Source: Pagrus major (lineage: Eukaryota > Chordata > Actinopteri > Spariformes > Sparidae). Taken from it: a stretch of 64,000 bases of DNA. The notes below the pieces were generated by a model. That model worked only from the letters and a program-made list of their open reading frames with translations, made no database searches and was not told the origin of the DNA. A program made the translations under genes and the position numbers. The DNA is taken from the NCBI RefSeq assembly GCF_040436345.1, contig NC_133234.1:10354446-10418445 (forward strand). Direction: 5' to 3'. This document shows, piece after piece, positions 44,680 through 64,000 of the stretch. Position 1 is the first letter of the stretch; the number at the start of each line of letters is the position of its first letter.

Positions 44680-45859
44680 CTGTTCATTGGGGCAATGTCT
44701 GCAGGACGTGTGTGTGCTATCTGGGAAGCGGCTTTAATTGTAACATAACAACAGACAGAACAAGGGCTGAAATTAACATCACGCCGGCACAGTAGCTCTC
44801 AGGTGACATTCAGCTGCTGCTGAAACACTTTGGACAGCCTGAAACTTTGCTTCTAAATGGCTTCCGCTATTTGAAAAAAAATAAAAAATCTATTTTTCAA
44901 AATGAAAATTTGCACAATAACTGCATTATAGCTCACTTTTCCTCACACACAAACTGAGGAGAATTCAACTGAACTATAACTGTAATGACGACCCCACAAC
45001 CAGCCGTCCCCACGGATTCTGGAGATTATTCTGTCTTGTGCCCATGATTGCCAAATTAGGAGAAAAAAACCTCTTCCACAAAACGTTGCCCCCCTCTCCT
45101 TGACGATGGCTGGAGGTCAGGCGGGTTAGCAGGCGACTGTAGCCTCTTTAGCAGAAGCCACACATGATTGGCCTCGTCTGAAGAGCGGCGCTCTCGCCAA
45201 AATCAGCAATTTAGTCGCGGGGCATTCACGAGGTCTCGATTTGATTGGAGGAGAGGTCGTGTTTGTGTGTACGAATGTGCGTGTGCATGTGCATGCCTCA
45301 GACCTTGGGAGGGCTGACTGTGCAAGCCCGAGCTTGCCCGGGCCGATGCCACAAAGCCTGTCAGAAATGAACGATGATGGCAGCGCGAGAGCCGAGAAAG
45401 CAGAGGAGGATATTCACCAGTTATTTTTATGAGAACAAATACACACCCGACTGTGGAAACAAAGGCTGTGATATACAATACGGCCGCGCTCATCGGCATT
45501 TTTCTGTTACAAAATCTGAGCTGTAATCGCTCCGTTGAACAGAGAGAGAGGAAACAAAGAGCGAGGTGCTTATCTGGAGGAAGAGCTTCATCCAACTGTT
45601 ATTGACGCAGGTGACCCGCAGTAAACAGATTGTTTGGAGTGTTTGAGATAAAACTAGTACAGGTTGTGTGTGCAGAGTGTGTGTGTTCTCTCTACCTCAC
45701 ACAAGCAGCACGAAAAGTGATTAAGCAACAAACTAAAGTGGGGTTTACAGATAAGCCATGAGAGGAAAGAGGTTGATTTAACCACAGTCCTTTTAAACAT
45801 TGCAAATGTAGGGATCTGTTGGAGGTGAGGGGGTCGCTTGTGTGGAGTTTTCCGCTGGT

Positions 45860-46179
45860 TTAAAGGAGCAGTATGTAGTTTTTGGGAAGACATTTTAATC
45901 AGAAGAGAAAGATCTTCATTGACTGATTTTTTACGTCTAAACAAACTGACCTTAAAGGACAATTTCATACTGTTTTATTTTGTTTATATGTGGCGGACCC
46001 TGCCACCTTTCTAGCTCTAAACAGTGTTCTGGGGACCTTATTTTCCTCTGAGAACAGCTTGTTTATTCAGTTTTGAAAAAATAAATATTCATGAGTTTGT
46101 ATTATTACCTCATTAATGTTGTAAATATTAAAATTCTGAGTTTGAATTTCTTCTCCAAAACTACATAATGCCCCTTTAA
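45860..46179 (+). repeat. MITE family A copy, near full length
   Basis: TTAAAGGAGCAGTATGTAG to ACATAATGCCCCTTTAA, 320 bases, both ends present. Confidence 0.85.
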
Positions 46180-46910
46180 CCCTGCCAGCGCAAGACTCTT
46201 CCTCTCAAACCAAGTCCAAAACACTTCAGTCGGGAGATTTTTAGCTGATTGACCAAGTTCATGATCAATTTGAAACTCCCCTCGAAATGTTTTTTTCTCC
46301 CCAAAGGAAGAGGACCAATCAATACTGTCGCACACCAACATCAGAACTTTCAAGCAAGTTTCTGAAATGGAAAGTGAGGCGGGGGAAATTGCACTTTATA
46401 TGGAGTTCTGAAGATTATAGCGAGGACTCTGATGATAGTGTTTAGCGTGGACTCATCTTATGGTGCACGGCGCCTTCCAAAAATATTCATGAGACATTGA
46501 TTTGGCTGTCAAATTGTGTCTCGGACGGGCGGGGCTCTGATTCGCTGCTCTGGAGGAGGCAGATGAGATGTTAAGACATTTGGAGAAGTGAAATTGCCAT
46601 TGAGGTTGATTTACATTGTGATGAGCACGACAGTGAGGGATGAACGCTTACTCTTTGCATAAATTTGTTATATATTAATGGAAGCAAACATACAGCGCCT
46701 GATTTTTGGGAGCTTTCAGAATCTGGTCCTATTTCACGGTTGTCTTGTTACGAAAAAACGCTGATGATTGACCAGCAAAAATGTCCCTCGGTCATGCTCG
46801 GGGAAGTGGAACGCCGTGTCCTGCTCTGAGACGTGAAGGTGTGTAGACCTTGTGGTTAATTTGTAAGTAGCATTTTACTGTTGTTGAACGTCAAGGTGGG
46901 GTTTGACACG

Positions 46911-47300
46911 AGATAACAGGTGAACACAACTGTAAATTATCCAGATTTGAGCTTTTGGCACTTGCATTTTGGGCAGATTTAACCTAAGCAAACTAAAAAT
47001 GCAGCAGCAAAGTCAAATGCTCAAGTCTAAGTGCACAGTAGTTGTGATTTCACCTTTGCTGTGTGTGCATGTCCTTCTCCTCCACCTGTGCTGAGTCATG
47101 ACGGCCCATCACACCATCTCGACTGATTGGTAACAGCCAGCAGCCGCTCCTCTGTCCAGGCAGGCCTGGACTTGCCTCGTACAATGATTAGTCCTGCTTG
47201 TCTTACACCGGACACAATGGTCCCCTCCGCGCAGCTATGCATCGCTATTGACCCATCGCTAACTAATTGGAACAGAATGAAACGAACACGGCGAACCGGA
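46911..47300. promoter_or_regulatory. Candidate regulatory block with GATA, E-box and NF-E2-like sites
   Basis: AGATAACAGG (46911..46920) precedes CACCTG (47084..47089), an E-box that overlaps TGCTGAGTCATG (47089..47100), a strong NF-E2/MARE-type site. The following 200 bases are unique, GC-balanced sequence with several homeodomain-like TAATTGG/GATTGG motifs. No repeat is recognised here. Function is purely inferred from motif content. Confidence 0.3.
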
Positions 47301-47540
47301 CCGTTTCTTTAAGAACAATAAGACAAGCACAGTGTGGGAGAGCCACATTCCACTGATGACTGTAATGACTGTGGGCCATGCTGGACATGTGACTCGCTCA
47401 CTTTCACTTCACCATGTGAAAACTGTATGTTTGTCAGTGAAAAAAAAAACAGTGCAGTAAAATGATTTGTACCTGTACCTATACATTTGACTTTTTAAAA
47501 GAATTTCCAATTAATTACCAGAATAAGGCAGGTCGCTCTA

Positions 47541-47795
47541 TTAAAGGGGCGATATGGAAGAATTGTAGTTTAAAATTTAACTAAAATTAATTGAAAATTA
47601 ACTGAAGTTTTCAACAGAATGTAAACAAATAGCAGTTTTGACACAATGATGGCCCAAACGCTAGCTGCACGGCTATCAAAGCTAGCTAGCTAAGAGCAGC
47701 TACAGTTAGCAGTTACCTCAGTGATATAGTGCCTCCAATTTGTTTCGAGTGGCCTATGAATTTGACAGACAATTTTTTACATATTGCACCTTTAA
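47541..47795. repeat. MITE family B, older copy
   Basis: TTAAAGGGGCGATATGGAAG at one end and ACATATTGCACCTTTAA at the other; the interior GCTAGCTGCACGGCTA block is shared with 28425..28566. Confidence 0.7.
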
Positions 47796-48466
47796 TATTA
47801 CGCTTGATTGTAGAAATGATTCAAACACAGACGGTCTCCTGGACTCATAGACTGGGCAGAAGCGGGTCAGCTCAGAAACACAGGGCTCAGTGCCTGACTG
47901 TCGTAGCTTGGCAATGTTCATGCGGTGGGAAGCCAGTGAGGGATCACATCCCCGACACTGTTCCAGAGAATGCCACTGGATGTGGAAATGTTGTCATGTT
48001 TTTATAAATATGTCGTGTTTTGCAAAATATTGTTATATTTCCATATATATTTTATATATATGTTGCATTTTGACCCTCAGGGCCACCGTACTCTGCAAAT
48101 GAAATTAAACAAAGTCACATAATGGAGGCCAAGTCATGTAAAATTTTTGACACAAGACATAAATATCCAAAGATAAAAAAGCTCATGTTCCTCTAGTATC
48201 CTACAGTACACCTATTGTACCCCTAATGCTACTGGACAGTGCATCATTAACATTAACACACTTGGGCACCTGCTGGGAGGCAGGTTGTCTCTGGATGGAG
48301 ACAGTGTGATCCTCACATTTTCTCTCACCTCGTTTCTTCTTCGTGTTCTTTTTTTATTTCTTGACATGCTCCTCTCTTCCTCTGTTTCCTTTGTGGCTCC
48401 CATGTGTGCTGCGTGAAGATCGGATAACAATTCCATGAAAATTAATCCGGTGAGACGTAACCCACA

Positions 48467-48512
48467 CAGAGGGGGAGGAGGGGGGAGGAGGAGGAGGAGG
48501 GGGGGGGGAGGT
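48467..48512. repeat. G-rich polypurine run
   Basis: AGGGGGAGGAGG units end in a run of ten Gs; a candidate G-quadruplex region with no gene nearby. Confidence 0.85.
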
Positions 48513-50073
48513 CGCGTGCACTTACATAGACAGAATAAGAGCGAGTACGAGAGGATTACCAACCATCAGAGAGATTCTCAAAGGGCATTCAAGGAAAGAG
48601 TATTGTTAGAGTGATCACTAATGAGATGTGTGCGTGTAGGTGCACCTGTGTGTGCGCGCGTGCATGTGTGTGTGTGTGTAATTAGCGACTGGGAGCCAAT
48701 GAGTGGAGGATAAGAGCAGGCCTTCAGTGCGGCTGGAGGACACATGGCAAGGAATAGGAGGATTGTCCTCTGGAGATGACAGGGAAATGTGTGTGTGGAG
48801 GCAGCGGGTCACTCAGGAAGCAAGTCATGCTACAGCGCTATATAGGATCAGGCTGTCTCCCCTGTTGATGCATCTCCAAAGAATTCAACGCAACCTGATG
48901 TTGCTGTTGCTTGATACAAACTCTATAATAGCTGCTTAATGCAAAACAAAGCCATTGTCTTGGTCACGTATGGACTGAAGGGTCCTGACACACCGGGCCG
49001 ACACACCGGGCCGACGGGTGGCATGATACAATAATGGTTTGTTTATCCCCAGTCCTCTTCCGCCACCAGATATTAGTTTAGATGATTAGTGGATTCTTAA
49101 AAATGAATTATGACTTGTAATTACATGGATAGATGGAAGACATGTGCAAGTACTGCGATTAAAAAGAGCTCCTTGGGGAGGCCGCTGGAAAGTAAGGAAA
49201 CTGAACCTATTCAGAAAATGAAGGATGATCTTCTTAATTAACATGCACATTGGCGGTATATATAGACTTACCTTTGCGTCTACAAGAGAACGGGCGGATG
49301 AAAAGGACGAGGACTAACTGGTTGCTCAGGTCACAGCCACTTCCCTGTGATTTTCTATAGGAACCATCAAGGACTAGCTCCCTTGCAGTGGATGAGGCAG
49401 CCGGGTATGGCTACTTCCTGAAGGCAGTACAGATCAAGTTGCTCGTACAGAAGTGGCAAAGTGAGTCCTAAAGTATTTTGAGGTCTGATTTTTAGGTTGG
49501 CTTTAAAAACAGGAGTGTAAATCGGAGTAATTATTAAATCAACTAGATCTAAGTTAATTCTGTTATAGCAGCTGGACAGGCTGAAATTGAAATGTATTAA
49601 TTTGCCGCAGAGTGAACTAAATACCTGAAATTATAACAATGAGGTCATTGGTCTTAAACACGGATGAAAACACACACACACACACATGTAGACGACGTTT
49701 GTCACTGTCAGTCCAGGTGGTGTATAGGACCATGTGGTTTCAGGGGGGGGGGGCCTATAACATTACTCTCCATCAACCCTGCCATAGGTGGGATCATCAG
49801 ACAGGTGCGTGCTAGGCCTGCCCCACCTCCTCCCCACTCTCACACACACAAATACAAACACCCTTCCCCCCCTCCTTTGGTTGGCCCCCTTCACCTGATG
49901 GCCAGGGTGCTGAGTCTGAGGAGATTGAGTGTGTATTTATCAGTGTGTGTGTGTGTGTGTGTGGGTTGTTCCAGGCACAATGAAGAGAGAGGGTCTGTCA
50001 GTGGCCACCTGTTGGCCAGCTGTCAGGGTCCCATTTCAGGGTCGCCTTTCCATGAAGACGCAACAGCAACTAT

Positions 50074-50082
50074 GTCTGTCTG

Positions 50083-50145
<63 letters not shown>

Positions 50146-50183
50146 GTCTGTCTGTCTGTCTGTCTGTCTGTATGTATGTATGG
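50074..50183. repeat. Compound tetranucleotide repeat (TCTG)n(TCTA)n(TCTG)n(TATG)n
   Basis: About 110 bases: short TCTG, about fifteen TCTA, about seven TCTG and a few TATG units in order. The frame through it is repeat translation only. Confidence 0.95.
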
Positions 50184-51196
50184 GCATTGATGTGGGAGAC
50201 CTGATTTTTAATTTGTGACAACTACTTATTAAAAGCTGACATGAGGCGAGGAGGATGAGAAGGAAGAGGGGGAGGACTGAGGAGTATCTACGAGGCATCT
50301 AAAGTGTGTCTCGTTTGATGCTGATCAATGGCTCGTAGATACCATCCTCTTCATGTCACATTTCCATCTCTATAGGAGCCGTGATGGAGGGTCGGAGGTG
50401 TGGAGGGGGGAATTGGAAAAACCAAGTAATGAATGAGTGATGGAAATTGGGAGGCATGAAATGGACAGGAGGAGGAGGAGGAGGACGTGACGGGATGGAG
50501 TTGGACTGGAGAAGGGAGAAGTGCTTGTGTGTGGGAGGAAGGGGGGGAGGTGGGTGGAAGGCTGGAGGAGAGGGGAGAGATAATTTCCTCTGAGGAGTCT
50601 GCGGGGGATGAGGGGCGGCTGTGAGTGGGGGGAGGGGGTCTAATGGCTTCGGGTGCTGCCTCGATTAGGCCGAGCACCCACTGGATGAAAGAATAAGACA
50701 AGTCCTGAGATAATTTTGCAGGATCTGTATGTTGGCGGGGTCATTAATTTGTCGCTATTAGCTGCTCCGCCACACAAGATTTTAAAGAAGAGGAGGCGGA
50801 CACAGAGTGTCAGATCGCATAATGTTGTATGTGTAATTTGATATTTAGATCACGCTTAAAGCTGCTGTGAGTGGTATTTTATAATAACAATCAAATTAAA
50901 TTCAAATGACACTGCACAGCTTTCTTTCACGTCATTGTTTTGGGTTTCTTGCCCACGACTTTACTGTTTTTGTTCGCTCTTATGCTCTCAAAGCACTAAA
51001 CAGCTGAACAACACAGTTATCAACTAGCTGGAGAACATGATTGAGCATATAGCCCCGCCCCTTTTTGGGACCCAAAAAGAGGCGGGCCTAAATAATCCAA
51101 ATGGCTTTCGATTGTTCTGGCAACAGGAACGTGGAGTATGCACGCTCTCCTCTATAGAAAAATTTGTCTGGCCCAGTGACCAGAGTTTTGGTTCAC

Positions 51197-51335
51197 AGGT
51201 GGTTCAGATCTGGTAGCCAGAACATGGCCGGCCATGACAGAGAAATATGTCAGCCAAATGTATGATAATATCTGGGCCAGAATCCAGGCCTATGTCATGG
51301 CCACCTGTGTTCTGGCTATAAGATCTGGATCACCT
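51197..51335. repeat. Foldback repeat with AGGTGNTYCAGATCT arms
   Basis: AGGTGGTTCAGATCTGGTAG and, inverted, AGGTGATCCAGATCTTATAG, each followed by CCAGAACA and GGCCATGACA, form arms of about 55-60 bases around TGATAATATCTGGGCC. It resembles a small DNA-transposon relic. Confidence 0.7.
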
Positions 51336-53097
51336 CTGGACAGTGATTCATTGCTGTATTTGGGTCAAGTGTAAGTGGGCTGTGAGGCCAATCACAAGGT
51401 CAGACCAGTTTGCCATGTGGTACCTTTCACATTTAAGCAGACTAGTAACTAATTGGGCTGTAAAAATACAACGGAAGGACGGCAAGAGGAAGTTTTTGCC
51501 CAGATATATATTAACTGGACATCCGCTGGCTGCATCAGAGGCCCAGAAATGTTGGCTGTTAATACTGGAGGCTAAATCGTCGTCAGACCACCTCACATCG
51601 AACTCTTCAATCATTTCTCTTTTTGATTCGTCACCTCGGTCAATAAAATGTCAGCAGTAACAGGCTCTTCCCCCTTCAGCACACACGAATGTCAAGACTT
51701 CATAAAGAAGGTCACTCCAAAAGCCGGACAGAAAGTCCTCCATCTTCCCTCAAATAACCTGATGACCAAAATGTCAAACGGTTTGACGATCAATAACACT
51801 GGATAGCCATGGCAAAGGTCTCACCGCTCTCTCTCTTTCTCTCTGTATTTCTGTTGCAGTCTCAGAAAAGTGAGTTTTCTGAGAAGTAAAGCATCACCCA
51901 GAATTTTAACTTCCTGCATTTTTATTAAAACATTTTGACCGTGTGACCTCTGACCTCACTGTGTAGGAGAGATCGTTGCAAAATTAGAATCAATGCAGCG
52001 TTTCGTGCCCGAAATATACAAGTTCGGCTGTTGTACTTTGTATGCAGACTGGCGTCGTCTGTGTTTGTGCTCTCAGGGCTCCTCTCTAACATGAGCACAC
52101 TCTTATTTAGACTCAATTACAGACAAGACTTAATGAATGCCATAGCAATCGTGTGTGTGTGTGTGTGTGTGTGCACTCAAAGAGAAAGCAAAGGAAGGGA
52201 CAGGATGAATAAACCCAGTGGTATAACACACAGGGAGCATCGGGGAGCACCAATGAGAGTTCTGCACGCTAATAAACCTTCCGCTCAAATTAATGACATT
52301 GAAATCCCAAAGAACAACACGGCAATGTCGCAGTAATTCAGGCTTTATACCCTCTCAGCAGCGTTGACGTTGTACCCTTGCTGCCAGGATCAACCTGGAA
52401 GTTATTGGGCTTGGGTTGCCATCTAGTGGGGGTTCACAGAGCACAACACACCTCCGGTCTTTTCTCATTTCCTTGTTTGTACCAAGTCCTCAGGTAATTT
52501 AAGGGAGAGGATCGACTCCTCAGTTAGGTACAATTGTAAAGGAACCTGTGGGTAAAGTTTAGTTTCTTTTGTTTTGTTTAGACCATATTAGGAAGAGTCT
52601 TTTTAAATCATTTAAAATTCATTATTAAGACTGTACACCTCCACAAAGACACAAAAAAGTGAAGACCGGTGCATATGAGCCACGTCCCACTGGTTTATTA
52701 AGTTATGAAATTCCTGTCAGTCTAAAAATGTTTTAAAAACAATGTTTTCCCAATAAATTGTGGTTTCACGTCCACATATTTCTCATAACAGATCATATAA
52801 GCACCAGAGCCCATCTAATGAAGGAAAACAATGCCTCACTAACGAGCTGTTGATAACAGTCACAGCTTACTGTGATGTACTGTTTGTACTCACAATCACA
52901 GCCTTCTTGCTGTTGCTGCTTTTCAAGTTGATTCTAGTATCAATTCAAGGCAGCTGCTGCATGAAGGCCGAGGACCATCATCATAGAGGCTTTAGCCATT
53001 TGAGCAGGCAGTGCAATCTTCCCTGTTAGTCATCAGTTGTACGGAGGCTTATACTTCTGGGATTTATTTTAGCAGAACTATCGCGGTAAAACTCCTG

Positions 53098-53191
53098 TGC
53101 TCCAGGTGAGGCTCGAACTCACAACCTCGGCATCACTCTGCAGGTTACTGTCTTATAAGTACCGCGCGCTGACCGATTGCGCCACTGGAGC
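53098..53191 (-). tRNA. tRNA-Ile (UAU), intron-containing, apparently intact
   Basis: The 94-base gene folds as a normal tRNA: acceptor GCTCCAG pairs with CTGGAGC plus discriminator A; the D arm contains GCGCAATCGGTCAGCGC; the T arm contains GTGAGTTCGAGCCTCAC. The anticodon loop is CTTATAA, giving UAU, which reads the AUA isoleucine codon. About 20 bases between the anticodon and the 3' half (starting AGACAGTAACC) form the intron that vertebrate tRNA-Ile(UAU) genes characteristically carry, removed by the tRNA splicing endonuclease. A TTTT pol III terminator follows (AAAA on plus at 53088..53091). A/B boxes are internal and intact. Confidence 0.92.
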
Positions 53192-53492
53192 TCTGCAGCA
53201 CAGTGTCACTGTCTTGACCGACCTCCCACTGTTGACTGTTGAAAGGAAGCCTGTTTGATTAACATGACAAGAGCATGATGCCTTAGAGCTGCTGTGACGA
53301 GTCGAGCAGGTTTGCGCTCAAAACCTAAAGCTGGTTGCATCTTGTTAGTTCACCGTCAAACAGAGGTCAGCATTCATATAGCAGGTATATGTTGCCTCTT
53401 TTGTTGTTAAAGTACAATTATTCAAAGAGATGTGATGATCGCTGAAATGAGTGGTGGACTATTTGTACTCAGCCACCACAGTAAAATTCAGC

Positions 53493-53586
53493 TGCTCCAG
53501 GTGAGGCTCGAACTCACAAGCTCGGCATCACTCTGCAGGTTACTGTCTTATAAGTACTGCGCGCTGACTGATTGCACCACTGGAGC
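53493..53586 (-). tRNA. tRNA-Ile (UAU), degenerate intron-containing copy
   Basis: This is a 94-base duplicate of the gene about 395 bases away, with similar downstream flank including TTTT (AAAA on plus, 53483..53486), so the duplicated unit was larger than the tRNA. It keeps the UAU anticodon and the intron. However, it has lost the first G of the D-loop GG pair (CAGTC instead of CGGTC), carries an anticodon-stem mismatch (CAGTA against TGCCG) and has a changed variable loop (AGCTT). It may be a pseudogene or a weakly used copy. Confidence 0.75.
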
Positions 53587-53934
53587 CTGTTGAGTTAAGT
53601 GTTCCTGAAAAAGACAGCTGACTTAACCTGCCTAATATTGGCATAATTGACTGGTGATTGGCTATTTCTACTGAAGTAAGCATAATGGATTTACAATTAA
53701 GTATTTTTACCTTTAGGGTATTGCTAAGAAGTTCCTTTGCTAGTCCACAAGAGGGAGCTATGAGGTATAAAATGATGGGTGAACACAGCTTCTCCCAATG
53801 CTCCAGGTTCATTTCATACAGATTATTTACACAGCATAAAGCTGGGACCATAGGAGATTCTATTACCTTGTTATGTGATGGTGTCAACCAACCCTTAAAC
53901 ACAGGCTCCAGTAGCACAATAAATCAGCACATGT

Positions 53935-53991
53935 TACTTTTAAGACAGTACCCTGCAGAGTGATGCCGAGGTTGTGAGTTCGAGCCTCATC
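53935..53991 (+). pseudogene. 3'-half fragment of tRNA-Ile (UAU)
   Basis: Starting near ACTTTTAAGACAGTA, this plus-strand stretch keeps the intron, the 3' half of the anticodon stem and the full T arm (GTGAGTTCGAGCCTCA). It ends CTGCAG where an intact gene has CTGGAG. The 5' half is absent. It lies opposite in orientation to the two nearest copies, so it probably arose by partial, inverted duplication. Confidence 0.75.
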
Positions 53992-54058
53992 TGCAGCTGC
54001 AGAACTTAGCTTTTCTCCTCTGTGATCAGACAAAAAAACTGACTCTGTCTCTTCTTTT

Positions 54059-54891
54059 TTTATTGTCAGGTAGCTAAAACGCCACCACATTGAATATAAA
54101 AAACACAAACTCACCTCAATAAAAGCTATTCACAACGGAGCTGATTAACATACAAGTGTGTTCTGAAATGATGTAACACAGGGTGAATATAAAAAAACAG
54201 TTCATTTGTGATTGAAGTGCTTAAAGGCTGTGGTGGGAACTATGTCTCCAGTGAGGTGAGGGGGAAAAGGCAGTTCAGCCATCAAATACTGAAGTAAAAA
54301 CACATTTTACATGATTCAAACGTCAGAATACAGTCTGGTTCATGGCACAAACATACATCGTGTGTGGTCGTGTGTCAATAAGGCACATTTACGCATTTTA
54401 GAGTCTCATTTCTTGGCGAGTTTTAACTCTGAAGACATCCAGTAAATGGACAAAACCGTCGAGACATCAGTAAAAAAAGTAGAAAACAGAACTCGCTGGA
54501 GCTGTCTCAGGGTGTGTGTTCCTTTTGGCCACTGAGGGGCGCTGTTCAGCCCGTTTCACCACAGAAGAGGTAAATAAAACAACTGTCTGTAACTCTCCTG
54601 CGGTGTGACTGCTCGTTGATTAGCCCAGCTAGAGATCAGTCACACATAAATCGACCGTCAGTTCTTTTCAGTCAACTTTACATTGTTAGTTTGGCTTTCA
54701 TGCATAGCCTTTATTCAGAGTGGCTCCGTTGTACCTTTAAAAACAAACAGGTCCACATGAAATACTGCTCATTATTTCCAAGAGAAAAGCTGCTGCACCG
54801 TATCCAACTTCATCGACACGCGGCGTGACCAGAAATGTCGTGACCAGTCCGGAGTCAGCGCACGTCCAGCTGACGTTTCATTGGCTGACCA
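54059..54891 (-). other. Probable rhbdf1 3' UTR
   Basis: Downstream of the rhbdf1 stop the minus strand offers AATAAA signals (TTTATT on plus) at 54710..54715 and 54059..54064. The stretch is free of recognisable repeats and open frames, as expected of an untranslated region. A tRNA-Ile fragment lies just past the farther signal. The true cleavage site is not determinable from sequence alone. Confidence 0.4.
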
Positions 54892-62654
<7,763 letters not shown>

Positions 62655-62836
62655 CTAAAGAGAGGACTCCGGTTAGTACACGAGCACAGTTTTTGTTTGA
62701 TCATGAGAAGAGAGAAGTTCACGGCAGAGAGCAATCAACAGTTCATTGGTGCTTTCAATAAACTCGACTGAAAAGTGTTGGCTGGTATTTTTGGACAGGA
62801 TTTTTTTTTCATATTTCGCTGTTTCCATCAAATGTG

Positions 62837-63000
62837 ACCATGCTAACATACTAATGCTGAGCTGCTATAATGTTTACCATGTTCTCCATCCTGGCTTAGC
62901 GTATTAGCATGATAGCCGTTGCTAATTAGCACTAAATACAAAGTACAAATGAGGGTGATGCAAATGTCACCAGTTTTCCAGCTACCTTTGACTCTGCCAG
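62837..63000. repeat. GCTAACAT-rich interspersed repeat, single copy
   Basis: CATGCTAACATACTAATGCTG, TTTACCATGTTCTCCATC and GCTAATTAGCACTAAATAC are the blocks of the family seen at 21850..22440; located upstream of the first rhbdf1 exon in the window. Confidence 0.65.
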
Positions 63001-64000
63001 GGGCTCTTTTGTACAATTACAGACTAAAAGTTTAAGTAGTCTTTCGTAGCATTTTATTGCTCCAGGGCAACAACACTGCCTCATCTAAAAAAAAAAAAAA
63101 ATCTACTTTCTACATGACAATGGGCTCAACCACACCTTCATGTCAACTATCAAAGAGAATGAAACAATACAAACGCTGTTGTCTTCATTGTCTTTATTCT
63201 GTTTCTGATTTTTTTCCATAATCTGCTTTAGCCTTTAGAAAATCTGGGCCCCGCTGAGTATTTCTCTGACAGACTGAGTCATACATCCCTCCTGATTAGC
63301 AGAACAATGTGCTGATCAGTTGATTGATTGCAGCTGGTTGTTGGACGTAACGTTTAATTGGTTTCGCTTGTCGATTGCGTTCTCGTTTACCGATGAAAAA
63401 GACACACAGCACCTGGTTTTGCAGTACTTTGATACAGCATGTCGACATATCAGATGAAGAAATCCTCACAGATTCAGCTCCCTTCTAGTACTTTTCTCTT
63501 TCCTCCATCTTTATCTGTATCTGTGCAGCTTAGAGAGGCTGAAGGAAAAAAATACGTCTTGATCCTCGTATGACCCACTGCCCTCTGTCCTTTCAGCAGT
63601 AAAGAAGCAGATGTTGCACGACAGTCCTGCAGCTGATGACCTGACCTGGCTGTGTGTGTTTGTGCGCATCCCTGATTTAAAAAAATAAATGTGCATTCGC
63701 TGTGTGCATCCAGGTCCCTTTTTTTTCCCAGGAAACAGAGCCTGCGTGCCAGGCTGCGTGCTCAAAGGGGGGAGGCCACTTTGGGGAGACTGTTTGGAAA
63801 GCAGAACACTCAGTAATAAACACTCAGGCCTCATCGCCAAGAAAGACGCCAGCTGGGGAAGCCTTTTAAGGCTGCACAGGGGCAGAGCGGGGGTGGCGTA
63901 ACGCTGATTGTTGTCCCTCCAGAGAGGAATGTCTCAGAAAGAAGACAGGTTTGGTTTCAGGCTGGGCCTCTCGCAGCAGGAAGGTGTAAACAGAGTTCGG

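Larger units (their letters stand above)
21401..53097. other. Gene desert between foxj1 and rhbdf1
   Basis: Across almost 32 kb I find no exon of a known protein on either strand; the open frames are short or fall in repeats. Besides the elements listed separately, the sequence that looks unique (non-repetitive, moderate GC) lies at about 23.2-25.5, 39.3-42.3, 43.4-43.9, 45.0-45.6, 46.4-47.5 and 50.2-50.9 kb. These are the places where conserved enhancers, if any, would be expected. Long non-coding RNAs cannot be excluded. Confidence 0.5.

Noticed and set aside
50074..50183. Regularly repeated short units, considered as a CRISPR-like or satellite array
   Set aside because: Simple tetranucleotide microsatellite without spacers, in a vertebrate genome.
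63273..63283. Further TGAGTCA (AP-1-like) sites, also near 38298
   Set aside because: Seven-base sites of this kind are expected several times by chance in 64 kb; no supporting neighbours seen.
62655..64000. Search for the N-terminal exon of rhbdf1
   Set aside because: No frame with the expected KPPWLKL-like or RSVSMP-like motifs; the exon must lie to the right of the window.

Overview
This is animal nuclear DNA, most likely from a spiny-rayed (percomorph) teleost. The protein-coding sequence falls in short exons with GT-AG introns. The rest is full of dinucleotide microsatellites, small palindromic DNA transposons and the GCTAA-rich repeats common in fish genomes. There are no operons, no long single-exon genes and no bacterial features. 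Species cannot be told from the sequence.

Three protein-coding genes can be supported. (1) Minus strand, about 10.4 kb leftward: the first two coding exons of a UBA-like domain gene (ubald1, formerly FAM100A). They lie under a GC-rich promoter, and the last exon is beyond the left edge. (2) Plus strand, 16.2-21.4 kb: a complete foxj1, the forkhead master regulator of motile cilia, with a non-coding first exon, two coding exons (493 residues) and a 3' UTR. (3) Minus strand, 54.1-62.7 kb: sixteen coding exons (about 770 residues to the stop) of the inactive rhomboid rhbdf1 (iRhom1). Only the N-terminal 80-90 codons are missing, off the right edge. All sixteen exons keep frame with consensus splice sites, so the gene looks functional. 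ubald1 and foxj1 are head to head; foxj1 and rhbdf1 are tail to tail across about 33 kb without recognisable coding sequence.

A small group of intron-containing tRNA-Ile(UAU) genes lies at the 3' end of rhbdf1. One good copy is on the minus strand (53.1 kb), one degenerate copy on the minus strand (53.5 kb), one 3'-half fragment on the plus strand (53.9 kb) and one good copy on the plus strand inside an rhbdf1 intron (56.4 kb).

The gene-poor stretches (1-9.3 kb, 10.8-16.2 kb, 21.4-54 kb) consist largely of mobile elements and simple repeats. One recurrent MITE (TTAA ends, TIR like AAGGGGCACTATGTAG) occurs nine times, including two tandem copies in the foxj1 intron and one in its 3' UTR. A 1.6-kb hAT-type element at 26.3-27.9 kb is delimited by 15-bp terminal inverted repeats and a perfect 8-bp target duplication, and carries a perfect RFX X-box. 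I found no obviously new enzymatic or defence system. The most interesting points are the gene neighbourhood (foxj1 beside ubald1-like and rhbdf1-like genes), the mobile elements within foxj1, the X-box inside the hAT element, the tRNA-Ile(UAU) cluster and some candidate regulatory sequence in the desert.
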